NCBI GenBank assembly: GCA_029838215.1
Contig: JALGVI010000005.1
Location: 1 to 52,909, forward strand
Length of the DNA stretch: 52,909 nt
Direction of reading: 5' to 3'
DNA from: Candidatus Helarchaeota archaeon
GTDB taxonomy: Archaea; Asgardarchaeota; Lokiarchaeia; Helarchaeales; RDOG01
Shown here: piece by piece, positions 33,026-42,467 of the stretch
Layout of the letters: each line of letters starts with the position of its first letter
Position numbering within the stretch: position 1 is the first letter of the stretch
Made by a program: the position numbers and the translations under genes
Notes under the pieces: generated by a model
Seen by the model: the letters and a program-made list of their open reading frames with translations, nothing else
Database searches by the model: none
Told to the model about the DNA's origin: nothing

Positions 33026-33262
33026 TTAGAACCGGAGAATATATTGAATGAAACCTGCGATAAAGAAGACAATAACAAACGATATGAGAAATAGAACCGT
33101 AAGTTGAAAAATTCTATTTTCCACCAGATCTCTCACTCCAAATCCCGAGAAACTTTCCCTGTAGATTTCCTTCGCCTGTTTTTTTTGGATTTTCGCTATT
33201 TCTTTTTGCTGTTTTCTTTCGAGGCGTTCTTCTTCTTTTTTCAACTTTTCTTTCAATGACAT
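33026..33262 (-). CDS. Small charged protein with C-terminal membrane helix
   Basis: 78 residues. The first ~45 residues are very rich in Lys, Glu and Gln (KEEERLERKQQKEIAKIQKK) and likely coiled coil; one membrane helix follows (LTVLFLISFVIVFFIAGFIQYIL). Tail-anchored-like. Unknown; it might be an anchor or scaffold near the envelope genes. Confidence 0.6.
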   Translation of the reverse strand: MSLKEKLKKEEERLERKQQKEIAKIQKKQAKEIYRESFSGFGVRDLVENRIFQLTVLFLISFVIVFFIAGFIQYILRF

Positions 33263-33383
33263 GGAAGATCCTCCTTTAAGAAAATAAATTTACAAACTTC
33301 TTATAAAATTCTTTTGGAGAATGAGCATGTAAAAGGATGGCTTTTCGAGCATTAAAATAAAGAATTAAAAAAAAAAGAAAAAA

Positions 33384-36300
33384 TTAGGGTGTTTTAGGTT
33401 TATCTTCTTCTGTTTTTTCTTCACCTTTCAGCCCTTTTATGAATATGCGCTGATCGTGAGGTGAAAGTCCCTTTATTTCTTTGAAGAAGAGTTCCTGTTC
33501 TTCTACACTCAGATCCGGTATTGAAGCCAGTTCCTTCTTGATTTCATCGTCTTTTAGTGCTGGCAAATCGATCTTTACCTCCTTCTTGATCTTCTTCAAG
33601 ATCGGAGGCGGTAATTTCTTGGCTGCCAAAGGTTCAAGTTTAATTCCAAAGATTTCAAGCTTGGTTTCTGCTTCTTCAACGACCTGTTGTTCACGGCTCT
33701 TCATGATGCCTGCATGAGTTTTCTTGTTTCGCTTGATTTCCTTCTGAGTTCGTGCAATCATTCGCAACGCGTAGGGTGTCCTTAGAGTCTTGATGCCGAC
33801 GTAAGCAGAGTATATCGATCCCAATAGAACACCAGTAATGATGCCGTATACAAATGGTATGGTGAGAGGTCCGAATACGCCCAATGGATCGAGATTCAGC
33901 CTGATCTCACTTCCCGTCTCATAAGTTAACTTGCTAATCGTGTATTGTTCGCTTTCGTACGTGCTATTTATGTTGTCGATTATTATATTCAAGTGATAAG
34001 GTCCTGAATCCCACCAGACGAAGTATTGTTCCCATGTATCATACTCTACATAGAAATAACCTGGTTGTCCCGGAATTTCGCTCATTCTTGATATTATAGA
34101 TGTATGATGCTGCGAAAGCGTGGAAAATCGTCCAAACAATTCTGCTCTTAGCATTATTTGGGTATCCGCATAGGTTAAAAGCTTGTCATTGTCCGTCGGA
34201 TCAATCACCTTCACGACAATCCGCCAAATGCCTCCTTGAGGCGTGGTGTAAACCGGCCGATATTGAATTGGAAGCTCTGCTATCGAATCAATTGGAAGAA
34301 GAGCCGCAGGGCGTTTTCGAATTTTTAACCTGAATTCCTTCGTATGGGATTGATAATTCTCTGCTTGTGCGTAGACTTTTATGATATATTCATTGTTAAT
34401 TCCCGTGATTTCATCGGTCATTATTGAATATTCGCTGCTATTTAATGTAAAACAATAGATTCCTTCCGAATCTGGTGTCACTGATTCATTATAGAATGGT
34501 TCAAAAGTTCCTCTTTGAATCGTGACGGTCACGTTCGGATCAGATACGGTTCCTAATCTTCGTGCCGTTGGAATTAATGTTGACTCATTATAAGACCAAT
34601 TCAAGGAGAATTGACCTTGAACCAATAATATTTGAATGTCCGATTCGAGATTGTACCAACTGAAGTCATTCCACTCATATATCGTTCTGAATGAATTTAT
34701 GTTGTCAACATCGGTTATGGTTCCCACGACTTTCTGTTCTTTTAATTGTGTCCACCTTGCATCTATATCAAGACCCGTTGCAAATTGTGTTGCCGAGTAA
34801 TTAGTTAGTGTTGCTGATCGCGTGAACGAATACGTTCCTGCATTCATTCCTTTTTCTGTTGTATTGATTTCGATTGTATAATAACCCGTGCCGCTACTAT
34901 AATTCACGATGACGGATAAAACATCCGATGGAAGTTGATACGCAAGAGTAATGTTCTTTTCTAGAAAAGTGCTACCGAGGGATTCATTATAATAATTAAA
35001 TGTTCCATTTACTACGGAGTTATTATACACTCCTTCGACAGCTATTACCGTATCGCTTACCAAAACCGAGTCATTTTCTGTTACAACGATTGTTTCCGAT
35101 TTATTATTTGGAACCTCTTGAAGAACAATTGGGTCGACGTTTGGATCAATATCAACTTCAACATTTGCTCCTTTTAAAAGCCATGAATCTTGGGTTGCTT
35201 CGTTACCATTATCTCCGTCCCAAACCTTCCACGAAAAATTGAGAACATCACCGTACCAGTAGGTATCGTGATTTCCGCCGGGTATGGCAGGATTGATCAA
35301 GTAACCAAATGGATTATCTTCCCAATACGAGAATTTCATTTGATTTGGCGTGATGTCTATGGTTATTATTGAGATAACCGGGTCGTATGATTTTGTGGGA
35401 TCGTCAGGATTATATCCATCACGATGGAATCGGGTCCAAAGCGTTTGTCGTCCTGGAGATGCGGTTGAAATTGTCAAATTGAGCCAGTACCAACCCCATG
35501 TTTTATTGTTATCAATGCTAAATAAGGTGAATTGGTCTAAATTATCAAAATCCGGAACATAATAATCCGAATATGGATATGCTTCGGGATGATAATCTGG
35601 GAGACTTCCATTTGTCATACCGTCGTCAAGTATCGGAATCAATTCCTTCCAATAATATCTCTCTGATGAACCGTACGGCCAATTGTCGCTAAAAACCGTG
35701 ACGTTTGCTTTGTCACCCGTATCTCCATCCGTGGCATTTGCAGTCCCCGTGAATCGATTCGGAAATGTGTCTCTATAATATGTAGAATTTACAAATCCGT
35801 TCAAAGTTGGATCTGTTTCATTTCCAAAGTGTGCAAAAAGCAAGACCCAATCTTTGGTTGCATTATACCAAATGATCGGATTTGATTGACCTCCAAGTGA
35901 ATCAGGAACCATGTGAATCCTTGGGAAGATAACTGATGGATTGTCATCGACATCTACTTTCAACATGATTTCCATGTGGTATGGTGGATTGTCTAGTCCG
36001 TCATCTATTTCGGTTGTCGTGATATTTTGAATCGTCCAGCCCAAGGTCGTTTGCGGAAGGAACCAAAAGGTGACATTAATGAAGTAATAATCTCCATCAT
36101 ATGGAACTGCTTTCTGTGGAATTTGGAAATTGTCCAGCAAGTATCTGTCTAGTTGGGACCATGAAATTGAACCACTTTCAATGGCAGAAGGATTTACATC
36201 ACCGCCACCATGAACTCCGTCTCCATCAATCCAATCGGTGCGATTGTCAGGATGGATTGACCACGATCCTCTGACCAAACCTTGAAAGTCACCAGAACCA

Positions 36301-39300
36301 TTATTCACATCCGCAAGACCGTGTGAAACGTCGCGAATTGATACTGTCACGTCATAAAGCCACCTACCCTGTGGTTGATCTTGGAGGATCGGCGTAACAA
36401 AACTAAGCTGCGTGTCTAGAATGACCGTGAAATTTCCCTGAATCAACATTGATCTGAAGTTCTCATTTAAATAGGTATTTCGAGACGAAAGGTTTAGCGT
36501 GAAGTCATAATCTCCAACATCCATTCCGCTCCACAGGTTTAATGGGTGGAATGGTTGACCTGTTTTGTTTGTATTGAACTCTACGGTGATCTCGCCTGTT
36601 GATGCAAATGATATGAGTTTTTCGCCTAATGGTCCTGTTGTATTCACGCCATAGACCCACGTTTCTCTTGCGGCTGCTCCGTTCTCGTCAGTACCATTAA
36701 TTGTAAGCGAAACTATTGGAGCAACTGTGGCATTCGGTCCACCCGCTGTTAAATGATCGTCGGTCCAATTTACACGCATGAAAAGCGTGTCTCCGTCAAC
36801 GAACGTGCGCAATGATGTTCCAGCATAGTAAGTTCCGTTAGGATATTTTGAGTAAGGTTGTTCATATACCACGCTTGAAACCGTGGTATTTCTTTTAATA
36901 GCGATATTAATCGTGCGAAGTCCAACAGCAGTAATTTGTGTGCCATCGTTAAATGCACTAACTTCTAATACCATGTCATCGGGTTGAACTCTGTCATCGA
37001 GTGTCCAATTGAGAATGGAATAATCTATTCCTGAACTAAATGGACCAGAATCCTGATTCTCGGAAACGATCTGATCCGTGCTGTTTATTATGGTGGCATT
37101 GACTTGTCCGGTGGCTGTGATACCTGCACCAAGCCTAAATTTCACTTCCGTAGAATTGCCCGGCCACGCAACCAAACTATTTACTCCTTCAACAAAGAAT
37201 TCTGCATTTGTCAATAAATTATTTGACGTGGCAGTTACCGTATAAGCCGTATTACTTTTAACATTTGACACTTCAAATGACGTGCCTAAGTCCTGAATAG
37301 TTTCTCCATTGCTTGTCGGGCTAATGGTAAGACTTCCCCAGTCTGCCGGAACATTTTGTATCGTTAATTTAGCCGTTCCCGAAGCGACACGTGTGTCATC
37401 TTTTATTTGAGAAGTGAACTTAAGTTCCCAAGATGTTGAAGCACCATCAAGAACTTCAAATGTCACGCTAACGCCATTTGTTTCAGTATGAGTTTCTACC
37501 ATTTTTAAAGGACCATTTGTCGGGTTCGTATGGGCAATTGTAACTGATGTTTTATGTTCCGTACCTTCCCAATCTGTATAATGACATGAAGGATCTCTGA
37601 TCTGCCATCGTAAATCAAAATTTGCACCAGGAGCCCATCCTGCTCCACCATTGTTATCTGTGGCCATTCCTCCCCAGCCACCGCCGTCATTTACAGATAC
37701 ATTTCGAATTAAAGAACCGCCCGTATAGTCGAGCATTCTCAAGTCTATAATTGAAGCTTTTGTAGTGGCACTGAAATCAAAAGAAATATCTTGCAAGTAA
37801 AAGTTGAAGTATTCCGTTCCACTTCCAACATTTGGACCCCAATTATCAATTGTTTCGATATAGAACCTGAACGTGGCTGTATTCACTGAAGTTGATAATC
37901 TACTTGTAATTGTATATGTCTTTTGCACCCAGTCATCCGTTGTTGTATAAGTATTTAAACGATCTCGAACGATTTCTGTTCCACTCATTTCAATGACAAA
38001 ATCAACGTGGCTATCCAATCCTCTTGCAACCCAATTTGTTCCCTTCCAGTATTTCAGCGTTAGATTCACGGACAATGGATAACGTCCATTCCATGCAAGA
38101 CTTTGATATTCCAATCCAAGCTCAGTTCCCGTGCTGAACTTTCGAATTGTTCCGACCGTGAACGACATGTGAAAATTATCCAAGTATGATTCAAATCTTG
38201 AATAAGCACCGGTGCCATCACCACTATTCAAAGCTACTGAATAATAAAACGTTATGCGTACCTGATCATCCTGTTGAACGCCACAATCATCTTTGAGCCA
38301 TGTTAACATCTGACTGGTAAAGGCTTTATCATAAGTACCCTCATTACTTGGTGAGATATCTTCGCTTGTCGTTGGTGCTGTGGAACCAACCCATGTCCAG
38401 CCATCAGCTTTATACCATCGAATATATCTCACGTTGCCCGTTGAAGCACCACTTCTTAAATGGTCTAATGAAGCATATATCAGACAATTGTAAGCATTAC
38501 CGCCTTCATCAATATTTGCAAGGTTGTGGTCAAAATTAAAATTGACACCTTGAAGATTCGAAACGTCTGTTCCAATATCAAATGTGAGACGGAAGTTTCC
38601 TGCCAAGGTTCCTGTCCTGCTCCAATCTCCGCCACCCCAACCACTAGTATGACCGCCTTGAGTCTGTCCTATAATTCTTAGTCTATCTCCACTGAAGTCA
38701 ACGTTATGGTAAGCAGTACCTCCAAAATCTCCACTACTCGAATCCGTGGCACTCCATGTATGTCCTGTAGTAACCGTCTGGTCCGCGGTGGGATCGTTTA
38801 TTTCATCTGTTGTCGTGGTTGAAGCATAACCTTGAAACCAAAATCTGGCACCATGTTCTGTTTCACCTGAAGGAATTTGATCTCCTTGATATCCTGCATA
38901 TCCGTTAGAAATGTCATTACCAGGATCATTCGTGTGCCAACTCCATCCGGCAGAACCAACACCTCTGCCCGGAAAATAAAATGCACCAGAGAAATCTTCG
39001 GTTAATCCTGGGTCATCTAGATTAATACTCCAAGAAGTTCCGTGAAGAGAAGGATATCCACTTGGTATGTTCAACGAAGTAATTCCGTATGGAATGTTGT
39101 ATTCTGTTCCTGCACTGTATAGAATTTCCGTCACGTCTTCCTTATAATCATAGGTCCCTCCGCTACCCGTGTATCCTGTTTCTTGATAAGAACCGCTTTT
39201 TGACGATAGAGAAACATCACTTTCAGGTACAGAGTTGATAACTTCTGGTGCCGTAAATGATGTTCCCGAACGTTCTGCGGGAATCTCATATGTAATTGGC

Positions 39301-39404
39301 GGGCTTACCATGCCTACGAGTGAAGGAATCGTAAAAAGTAGAGGAAATCCTAAAATTGCAAGAAATAGAATTGTAAATAATCGATTTTTTTTCATTTTGA
39401 TCAT
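33384..39404 (-). CDS. Giant surface protein with C-terminal TM and cytosolic tail
   Basis: 2006 residues. An N-terminal signal sequence (about 7-32) is followed by about 1800 extracellular residues rich in Asn, Ser, Thr, Gly, Asp and Trp with many N-x-S/T sequons, and beta-rich, Ig/concanavalin-like stretches; concanavalin-like blocks repeat around residues 120-420 and 460-560. One membrane helix lies at about 1843-1872 (GPLTIPFVYGIITGVLLGS). The last ~134 residues are cytosolic and highly charged, with a basic start (RTQKEIKRNKK) and an acidic coiled-coil-like part (KKELASIPDLSVEEQELFFKEIKGLSP). It could be an S-layer-like or adhesion protein with a signalling tail. No named family recognised. 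Confidence 0.75.
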   Translation of the reverse strand: MIKMKKNRLFTILFLAILGFPLLFTIPSLVGMVSPPITYEIPAERSGTSFTAPEVINSVPESDVSLSSKSGSYQETGYTGSGGTYDYKEDVTEILYSAGTEYNIPYGITSLNIPSGYPSLHGTSWSINLDDPGLTEDFSGAFYFPGRGVGSAGWSWHTNDPGNDISNGYAGYQGDQIPSGETEHGARFWFQGYASTTTTDEINDPTADQTVTTGHTWSATDSSSGDFGGTAYHNVDFSGDRLRIIGQTQGGHTSGWGGGDWSRTGTLAGNFRLTFDIGTDVSNLQGVNFNFDHNLANIDEGGNAYNCLIYASLDHLRSGASTGNVRYIRWYKADGWTWVGSTAPTTSEDISPSNEGTYDKAFTSQMLTWLKDDCGVQQDDQVRITFYYSVALNSGDGTGAYSRFESYLDNFHMSFTVGTIRKFSTGTELGLEYQSLAWNGRYPLSVNLTLKYWKGTNWVARGLDSHVDFVIEMSGTEIVRDRLNTYTTTDDWVQKTYTITSRLSTSVNTATFRFYIETIDNWGPNVGSGTEYFNFYLQDISFDFSATTKASIIDLRMLDYTGGSLIRNVSVNDGGGWGGMATDNNGGAGWAPGANFDLRWQIRDPSCHYTDWEGTEHKTSVTIAHTNPTNGPLKMVETHTETNGVSVTFEVLDGASTSWELKFTSQIKDDTRVASGTAKLTIQNVPADWGSLTISPTSNGETIQDLGTSFEVSNVKSNTAYTVTATSNNLLTNAEFFVEGVNSLVAWPGNSTEVKFRLGAGITATGQVNATIINSTDQIVSENQDSGPFSSGIDYSILNWTLDDRVQPDDMVLEVSAFNDGTQITAVGLRTINIAIKRNTTVSSVVYEQPYSKYPNGTYYAGTSLRTFVDGDTLFMRVNWTDDHLTAGGPNATVAPIVSLTINGTDENGAAARETWVYGVNTTGPLGEKLISFASTGEITVEFNTNKTGQPFHPLNLWSGMDVGDYDFTLNLSSRNTYLNENFRSMLIQGNFTVILDTQLSFVTPILQDQPQGRWLYDVTVSIRDVSHGLADVNNGSGDFQGLVRGSWSIHPDNRTDWIDGDGVHGGGDVNPSAIESGSISWSQLDRYLLDNFQIPQKAVPYDGDYYFINVTFWFLPQTTLGWTIQNITTTEIDDGLDNPPYHMEIMLKVDVDDNPSVIFPRIHMVPDSLGGQSNPIIWYNATKDWVLLFAHFGNETDPTLNGFVNSTYYRDTFPNRFTGTANATDGDTGDKANVTVFSDNWPYGSSERYYWKELIPILDDGMTNGSLPDYHPEAYPYSDYYVPDFDNLDQFTLFSIDNNKTWGWYWLNLTISTASPGRQTLWTRFHRDGYNPDDPTKSYDPVISIITIDITPNQMKFSYWEDNPFGYLINPAIPGGNHDTYWYGDVLNFSWKVWDGDNGNEATQDSWLLKGANVEVDIDPNVDPIVLQEVPNNKSETIVVTENDSVLVSDTVIAVEGVYNNSVVNGTFNYYNESLGSTFLEKNITLAYQLPSDVLSVIVNYSSGTGYYTIEINTTEKGMNAGTYSFTRSATLTNYSATQFATGLDIDARWTQLKEQKVVGTITDVDNINSFRTIYEWNDFSWYNLESDIQILLVQGQFSLNWSYNESTLIPTARRLGTVSDPNVTVTIQRGTFEPFYNESVTPDSEGIYCFTLNSSEYSIMTDEITGINNEYIIKVYAQAENYQSHTKEFRLKIRKRPAALLPIDSIAELPIQYRPVYTTPQGGIWRIVVKVIDPTDNDKLLTYADTQIMLRAELFGRFSTLSQHHTSIISRMSEIPGQPGYFYVEYDTWEQYFVWWDSGPYHLNIIIDNINSTYESEQYTISKLTYETGSEIRLNLDPLGVFGPLTIPFVYGIITGVLLGSIYSAYVGIKTLRTPYALRMIARTQKEIKRNKKTHAGIMKSREQQVVEEAETKLEIFGIKLEPLAAKKLPPPILKKIKKEVKIDLPALKDDEIKKELASIPDLSVEEQELFFKEIKGLSPHDQRIFIKGLKGEEKTEEDKPKTP

Positions 39405-39574
39405 TTCTATCCTATTTTGTTTACATGTAAAGAAATAGAATTTGTAGGCATTCTGTAAGAAACTATTCGTTTTAGGAGTGTATAAATATCTTTTGTTATC
39501 GCAATCAAATGTTGTTCTTAAAAAATAAGCAAGATCAGGAAAAAAGAAAATAAATCAAGAAGATGTGAAAACGT

Positions 39575-39624
39575 CTTTATTTTTCAGCCTTTATTTTTCA
39601 TCGAATGCCTTATTTTTCATCGAA
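39575..39624 (-). repeat. Imperfect triplicate short repeat at the 3' end of the 611-residue gene
   Basis: On the plus strand, CTTTATTTTTCA (39575-39586), CTTTATTTTTCATCGAA (39589-39605) and CTTATTTTTCATCGAA (39609-39624). The last copy is the final codons (FDEK) and stop of the membrane-protein gene. The other copies duplicate the stop context downstream. Likely slippage. Confidence 0.7.
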
Positions 39625-41445
39625 ATAATACTTCCTAAAATATAGGATCAGTCTAAGGATCCCGTGAATAAGAATAAGTAGACATTGAATGATAATAGTA
39701 GGAATTGCAAGCAAAGGAAGATTGAGCACTAAAAATAAAAGTGGATGAACCGAAATGATCAAACCAAACCAGTCTACGGAAAAGTTTACATGAGATGCCC
39801 CCATCATGAAGAGCATTAAAAATTCAACTTGTAGAAATAGAATTTGATTTCTTCTGGAATTCGGGTATCTCATGAAAATCAACAAAGAACACAGAATGAC
39901 AAGAGCGCATATGATATCAAATAATGAGATCATGCTAAAAATGGAAAAATATAAGAAGCAGGCGAAAAAAAGGACAAAAAAATACCGATAATGAAATTGT
40001 TCCTGTTGTTGTTTCATTTTTTTCATGTAATAGAGTGTCTCGTATAAAAACGAAAGCGTAAATATACCTGTTATCAAGAAAATCGTGCTATAATAATTGA
40101 ACGACCATCCATTGAGAAACCCTACAATTACAGCAAGAATCCCGATTGACGACATAATGATGGATTCGTAATTCACGATTTGGCTTCTATATTCTTTCGA
40201 TCTCTTTAAAAATCGAAATTGAAAAAGAAAATATGGCAGGCAAAACAAAATAAGAAAAAGAAAATACAAAATGGGTTCACTGACGTAGAATATCGGTGCT
40301 ACAATAATAAATAGGGACATTATAAGCATGCCTGCAAATGGAATGAGTGGGAAAAAGACCAAGTGGAAATCATCCACTTTCGACATTTTTTTCTTGAAGT
40401 AATGAATAATTTCATGCATGAAAAAAAGTGGGCTGATAAATAGCACCGTGACAATATTTAACCATGCTGCATAAGGTAAAGCTTCAAATTTTAATGCTCC
40501 TATTTGAGGCGTATTGGGTAAGGGCTTCACGTAAAGTAGATAATAAGAATTTTTAGCGACATACAGAAGCTGAACAATAAAAATGAAATAAATAGCAAAG
40601 ATAAAAGAAATAACAATGATATTTAGCAGTATTTTCAAGATATCATTTCTGGTTTCATGGGGACAAATCATTATTATCGAGATTATAGTCACGATGGACA
40701 AGATAATGACTTCTGTCATCATTCCAATGGTAAAATAGAATTCCGTGCTTACAGATGTTGGGTGAATGAAAATCGGCCAAATGTTAAGAATTAGGATTGG
40801 ATTTATATTTAAAGATAAAAGTAAAAGGTCAATGCTCATTGCCATTGGAATTATGGACAGAACTGCTGAATAAGCATATAAAATCTTTTTCTTAGATATT
40901 TCGCTATTCGGAAAAAACGCCTTTGAAACCGTGGATATTAAAAGAATCGCAAATAATTCTACCGTAAAGAAAAATAAATTAACGTGTAAATAGAAACTAA
41001 ACATGAAAAAATTTACGAAAAAGTTTGAAAATAAAAGTGAAAATGGAAAAATTGTCCCTCCGCCCGGCAAAAAATTGAATTTCCACTCCGCAAAATACCG
41101 AACTGTGTTCAAAACAATGAGAACAAAACAAAAAAGGATGAATCTATCTCTAAATGATTTCATTTGGAAAAAAAAAGCAAATACTATTTGAATTTGGAAC
41201 ATGACTAGAAAAATAAGAATGAAAATCAAGTTAAATGGGGAAAGAGGGATTACATCCATCAACAATATTATCAAAATCGCATAAAAAATTGAAAAAGTCC
41301 CGAAAATAATGAAAAAAATTACATTGCGTTTGGAATTCTCCACTTTTCTAGGATGGAGCACGTAATAAGACGTGAAAAATAGTACGGCGTTAAGCACGAA
41401 TAATAATGCGATGTAAAATCCTGAAAAATCTGTCACGTTGTTCAT
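39610..41445 (-). CDS. Multi-spanning membrane protein (about sixteen helices)
   Basis: 611 residues, nearly all hydrophobic, with about sixteen membrane helices and short loops; basic clusters (HPRKVENSKRN, KKKMSKVDD) mark inner loops. No named family recognised. It overlaps the upstream GT-C-like gene by four bases (ATGA) and ends a three-gene operon. A transport, flippase or glycan-assembly role is possible but unsupported. Confidence 0.7.
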   Translation of the reverse strand: MNNVTDFSGFYIALLFVLNAVLFFTSYYVLHPRKVENSKRNVIFFIIFGTFSIFYAILIILLMDVIPLSPFNLIFILIFLVMFQIQIVFAFFFQMKSFRDRFILFCFVLIVLNTVRYFAEWKFNFLPGGGTIFPFSLLFSNFFVNFFMFSFYLHVNLFFFTVELFAILLISTVSKAFFPNSEISKKKILYAYSAVLSIIPMAMSIDLLLLSLNINPILILNIWPIFIHPTSVSTEFYFTIGMMTEVIILSIVTIISIIMICPHETRNDILKILLNIIVISFIFAIYFIFIVQLLYVAKNSYYLLYVKPLPNTPQIGALKFEALPYAAWLNIVTVLFISPLFFMHEIIHYFKKKMSKVDDFHLVFFPLIPFAGMLIMSLFIIVAPIFYVSEPILYFLFLILFCLPYFLFQFRFLKRSKEYRSQIVNYESIIMSSIGILAVIVGFLNGWSFNYYSTIFLITGIFTLSFLYETLYYMKKMKQQQEQFHYRYFFVLFFACFLYFSIFSMISLFDIICALVILCSLLIFMRYPNSRRNQILFLQVEFLMLFMMGASHVNFSVDWFGLIISVHPLLFLVLNLPLLAIPTIIIQCLLILIHGILRLILYFRKYYFDEK

Positions 41446-42461
41446 TCCTTAAATTTTTCTTCGTTTAAATCTTGATTTTTGTTTTTAACCAAGAGTGCTG
41501 GTATTATAAAATAGGCAAATGGGATGAAGTTACGTAATTCCCAGAAATCTGATAGGATGATGGTGGCGGGAATTAGTAAAATCACGCAAGCTACATAACC
41601 CCATTTCAGGATGGGATCGATTTTTTTCCAATTCACGAGTGTAATTATCCATCCGATCCCATAACATGCCCACATTGCTGCCAGGCAAAAAGCCAAGTGC
41701 CATGGACCAAATGAAAAAGATTCAAGATAACTATTAAAGGCATAAATAAAAATTCCACTATAATCCACGATTTTCGTGATTAAGATGAAAATAAATGCGG
41801 GAGAACAATAAATAATGCGTTTTAGCACCATTAATATTTGTTTTTTCTTGATGATGCTATCAAATTTTAAATCTTTGAAAACGTAGATGACAAAAAGAAG
41901 AATGCCCGTTTCTTTGTGAAGCAAAGTGATAAATGCAAACAAGAAAAATAACTCGTGATTCTGTTTTTTTAAGAAATATAAACTAACTAAAAAGAAAAAA
42001 TAAAGTCCCATCTCATAAGTATAGAATATGATCGGGTTTAAAATTGGCAATAGAGTCGTGAAAATTAAGGTTCCCGCAAGAATTAGGTTAGAATCGTCAA
42101 AATATTCTTTCAGGTAAAAAGTAAAGACGATAATGCTTAAAGAATTGAAAATTAAATTCGTAATTTGAAGAAGAAGGTAGATATCTTGAAAACAAACGGT
42201 ATAGAAGAGAAACATCAGAGGATACGTTATTAAGAAACGGTGATTAAATGGAACTGTAAATGGGAACTGTGGTATTATGTACTCCATGAAGATTAAATGC
42301 ACGACCGCGGGGTTAGAACTTTCGATCAAGTAGAACCAATTAAAAAGCCAGTAACAGAAATAGAGATTCAAACAAACTATTATTGTTTTCCATTCAATTT
42401 TCCATTTACGATTTTTGACATCCGTTATTAGTTTTGAGATGAAGTCATTTTGGAGTTTCAA
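41442..42461 (-). CDS. Membrane protein, GT-C glycosyltransferase-like
   Basis: 339 residues with about ten membrane helices. The first helix is followed by an outside loop (ESSNPAVVHLIFMEYIIPQFPFTVPFNHRFLITYP), a topology like GT-C/DUF2029-type glycosyltransferases acting on lipid-linked sugars. No DXD motif is clear. It lies six bases after the toroid gene and overlaps the 611-residue gene. Confidence 0.6.
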   Translation of the reverse strand: MKLQNDFISKLITDVKNRKWKIEWKTIIVCLNLYFCYWLFNWFYLIESSNPAVVHLIFMEYIIPQFPFTVPFNHRFLITYPLMFLFYTVCFQDIYLLLQITNLIFNSLSIIVFTFYLKEYFDDSNLILAGTLIFTTLLPILNPIIFYTYEMGLYFFFLVSLYFLKKQNHELFFLFAFITLLHKETGILLFVIYVFKDLKFDSIIKKKQILMVLKRIIYCSPAFIFILITKIVDYSGIFIYAFNSYLESFSFGPWHLAFCLAAMWACYGIGWIITLVNWKKIDPILKWGYVACVILLIPATIILSDFWELRNFIPFAYFIIPALLVKNKNQDLNEEKFKE

Positions 42462-42467
42462 TGAAAA

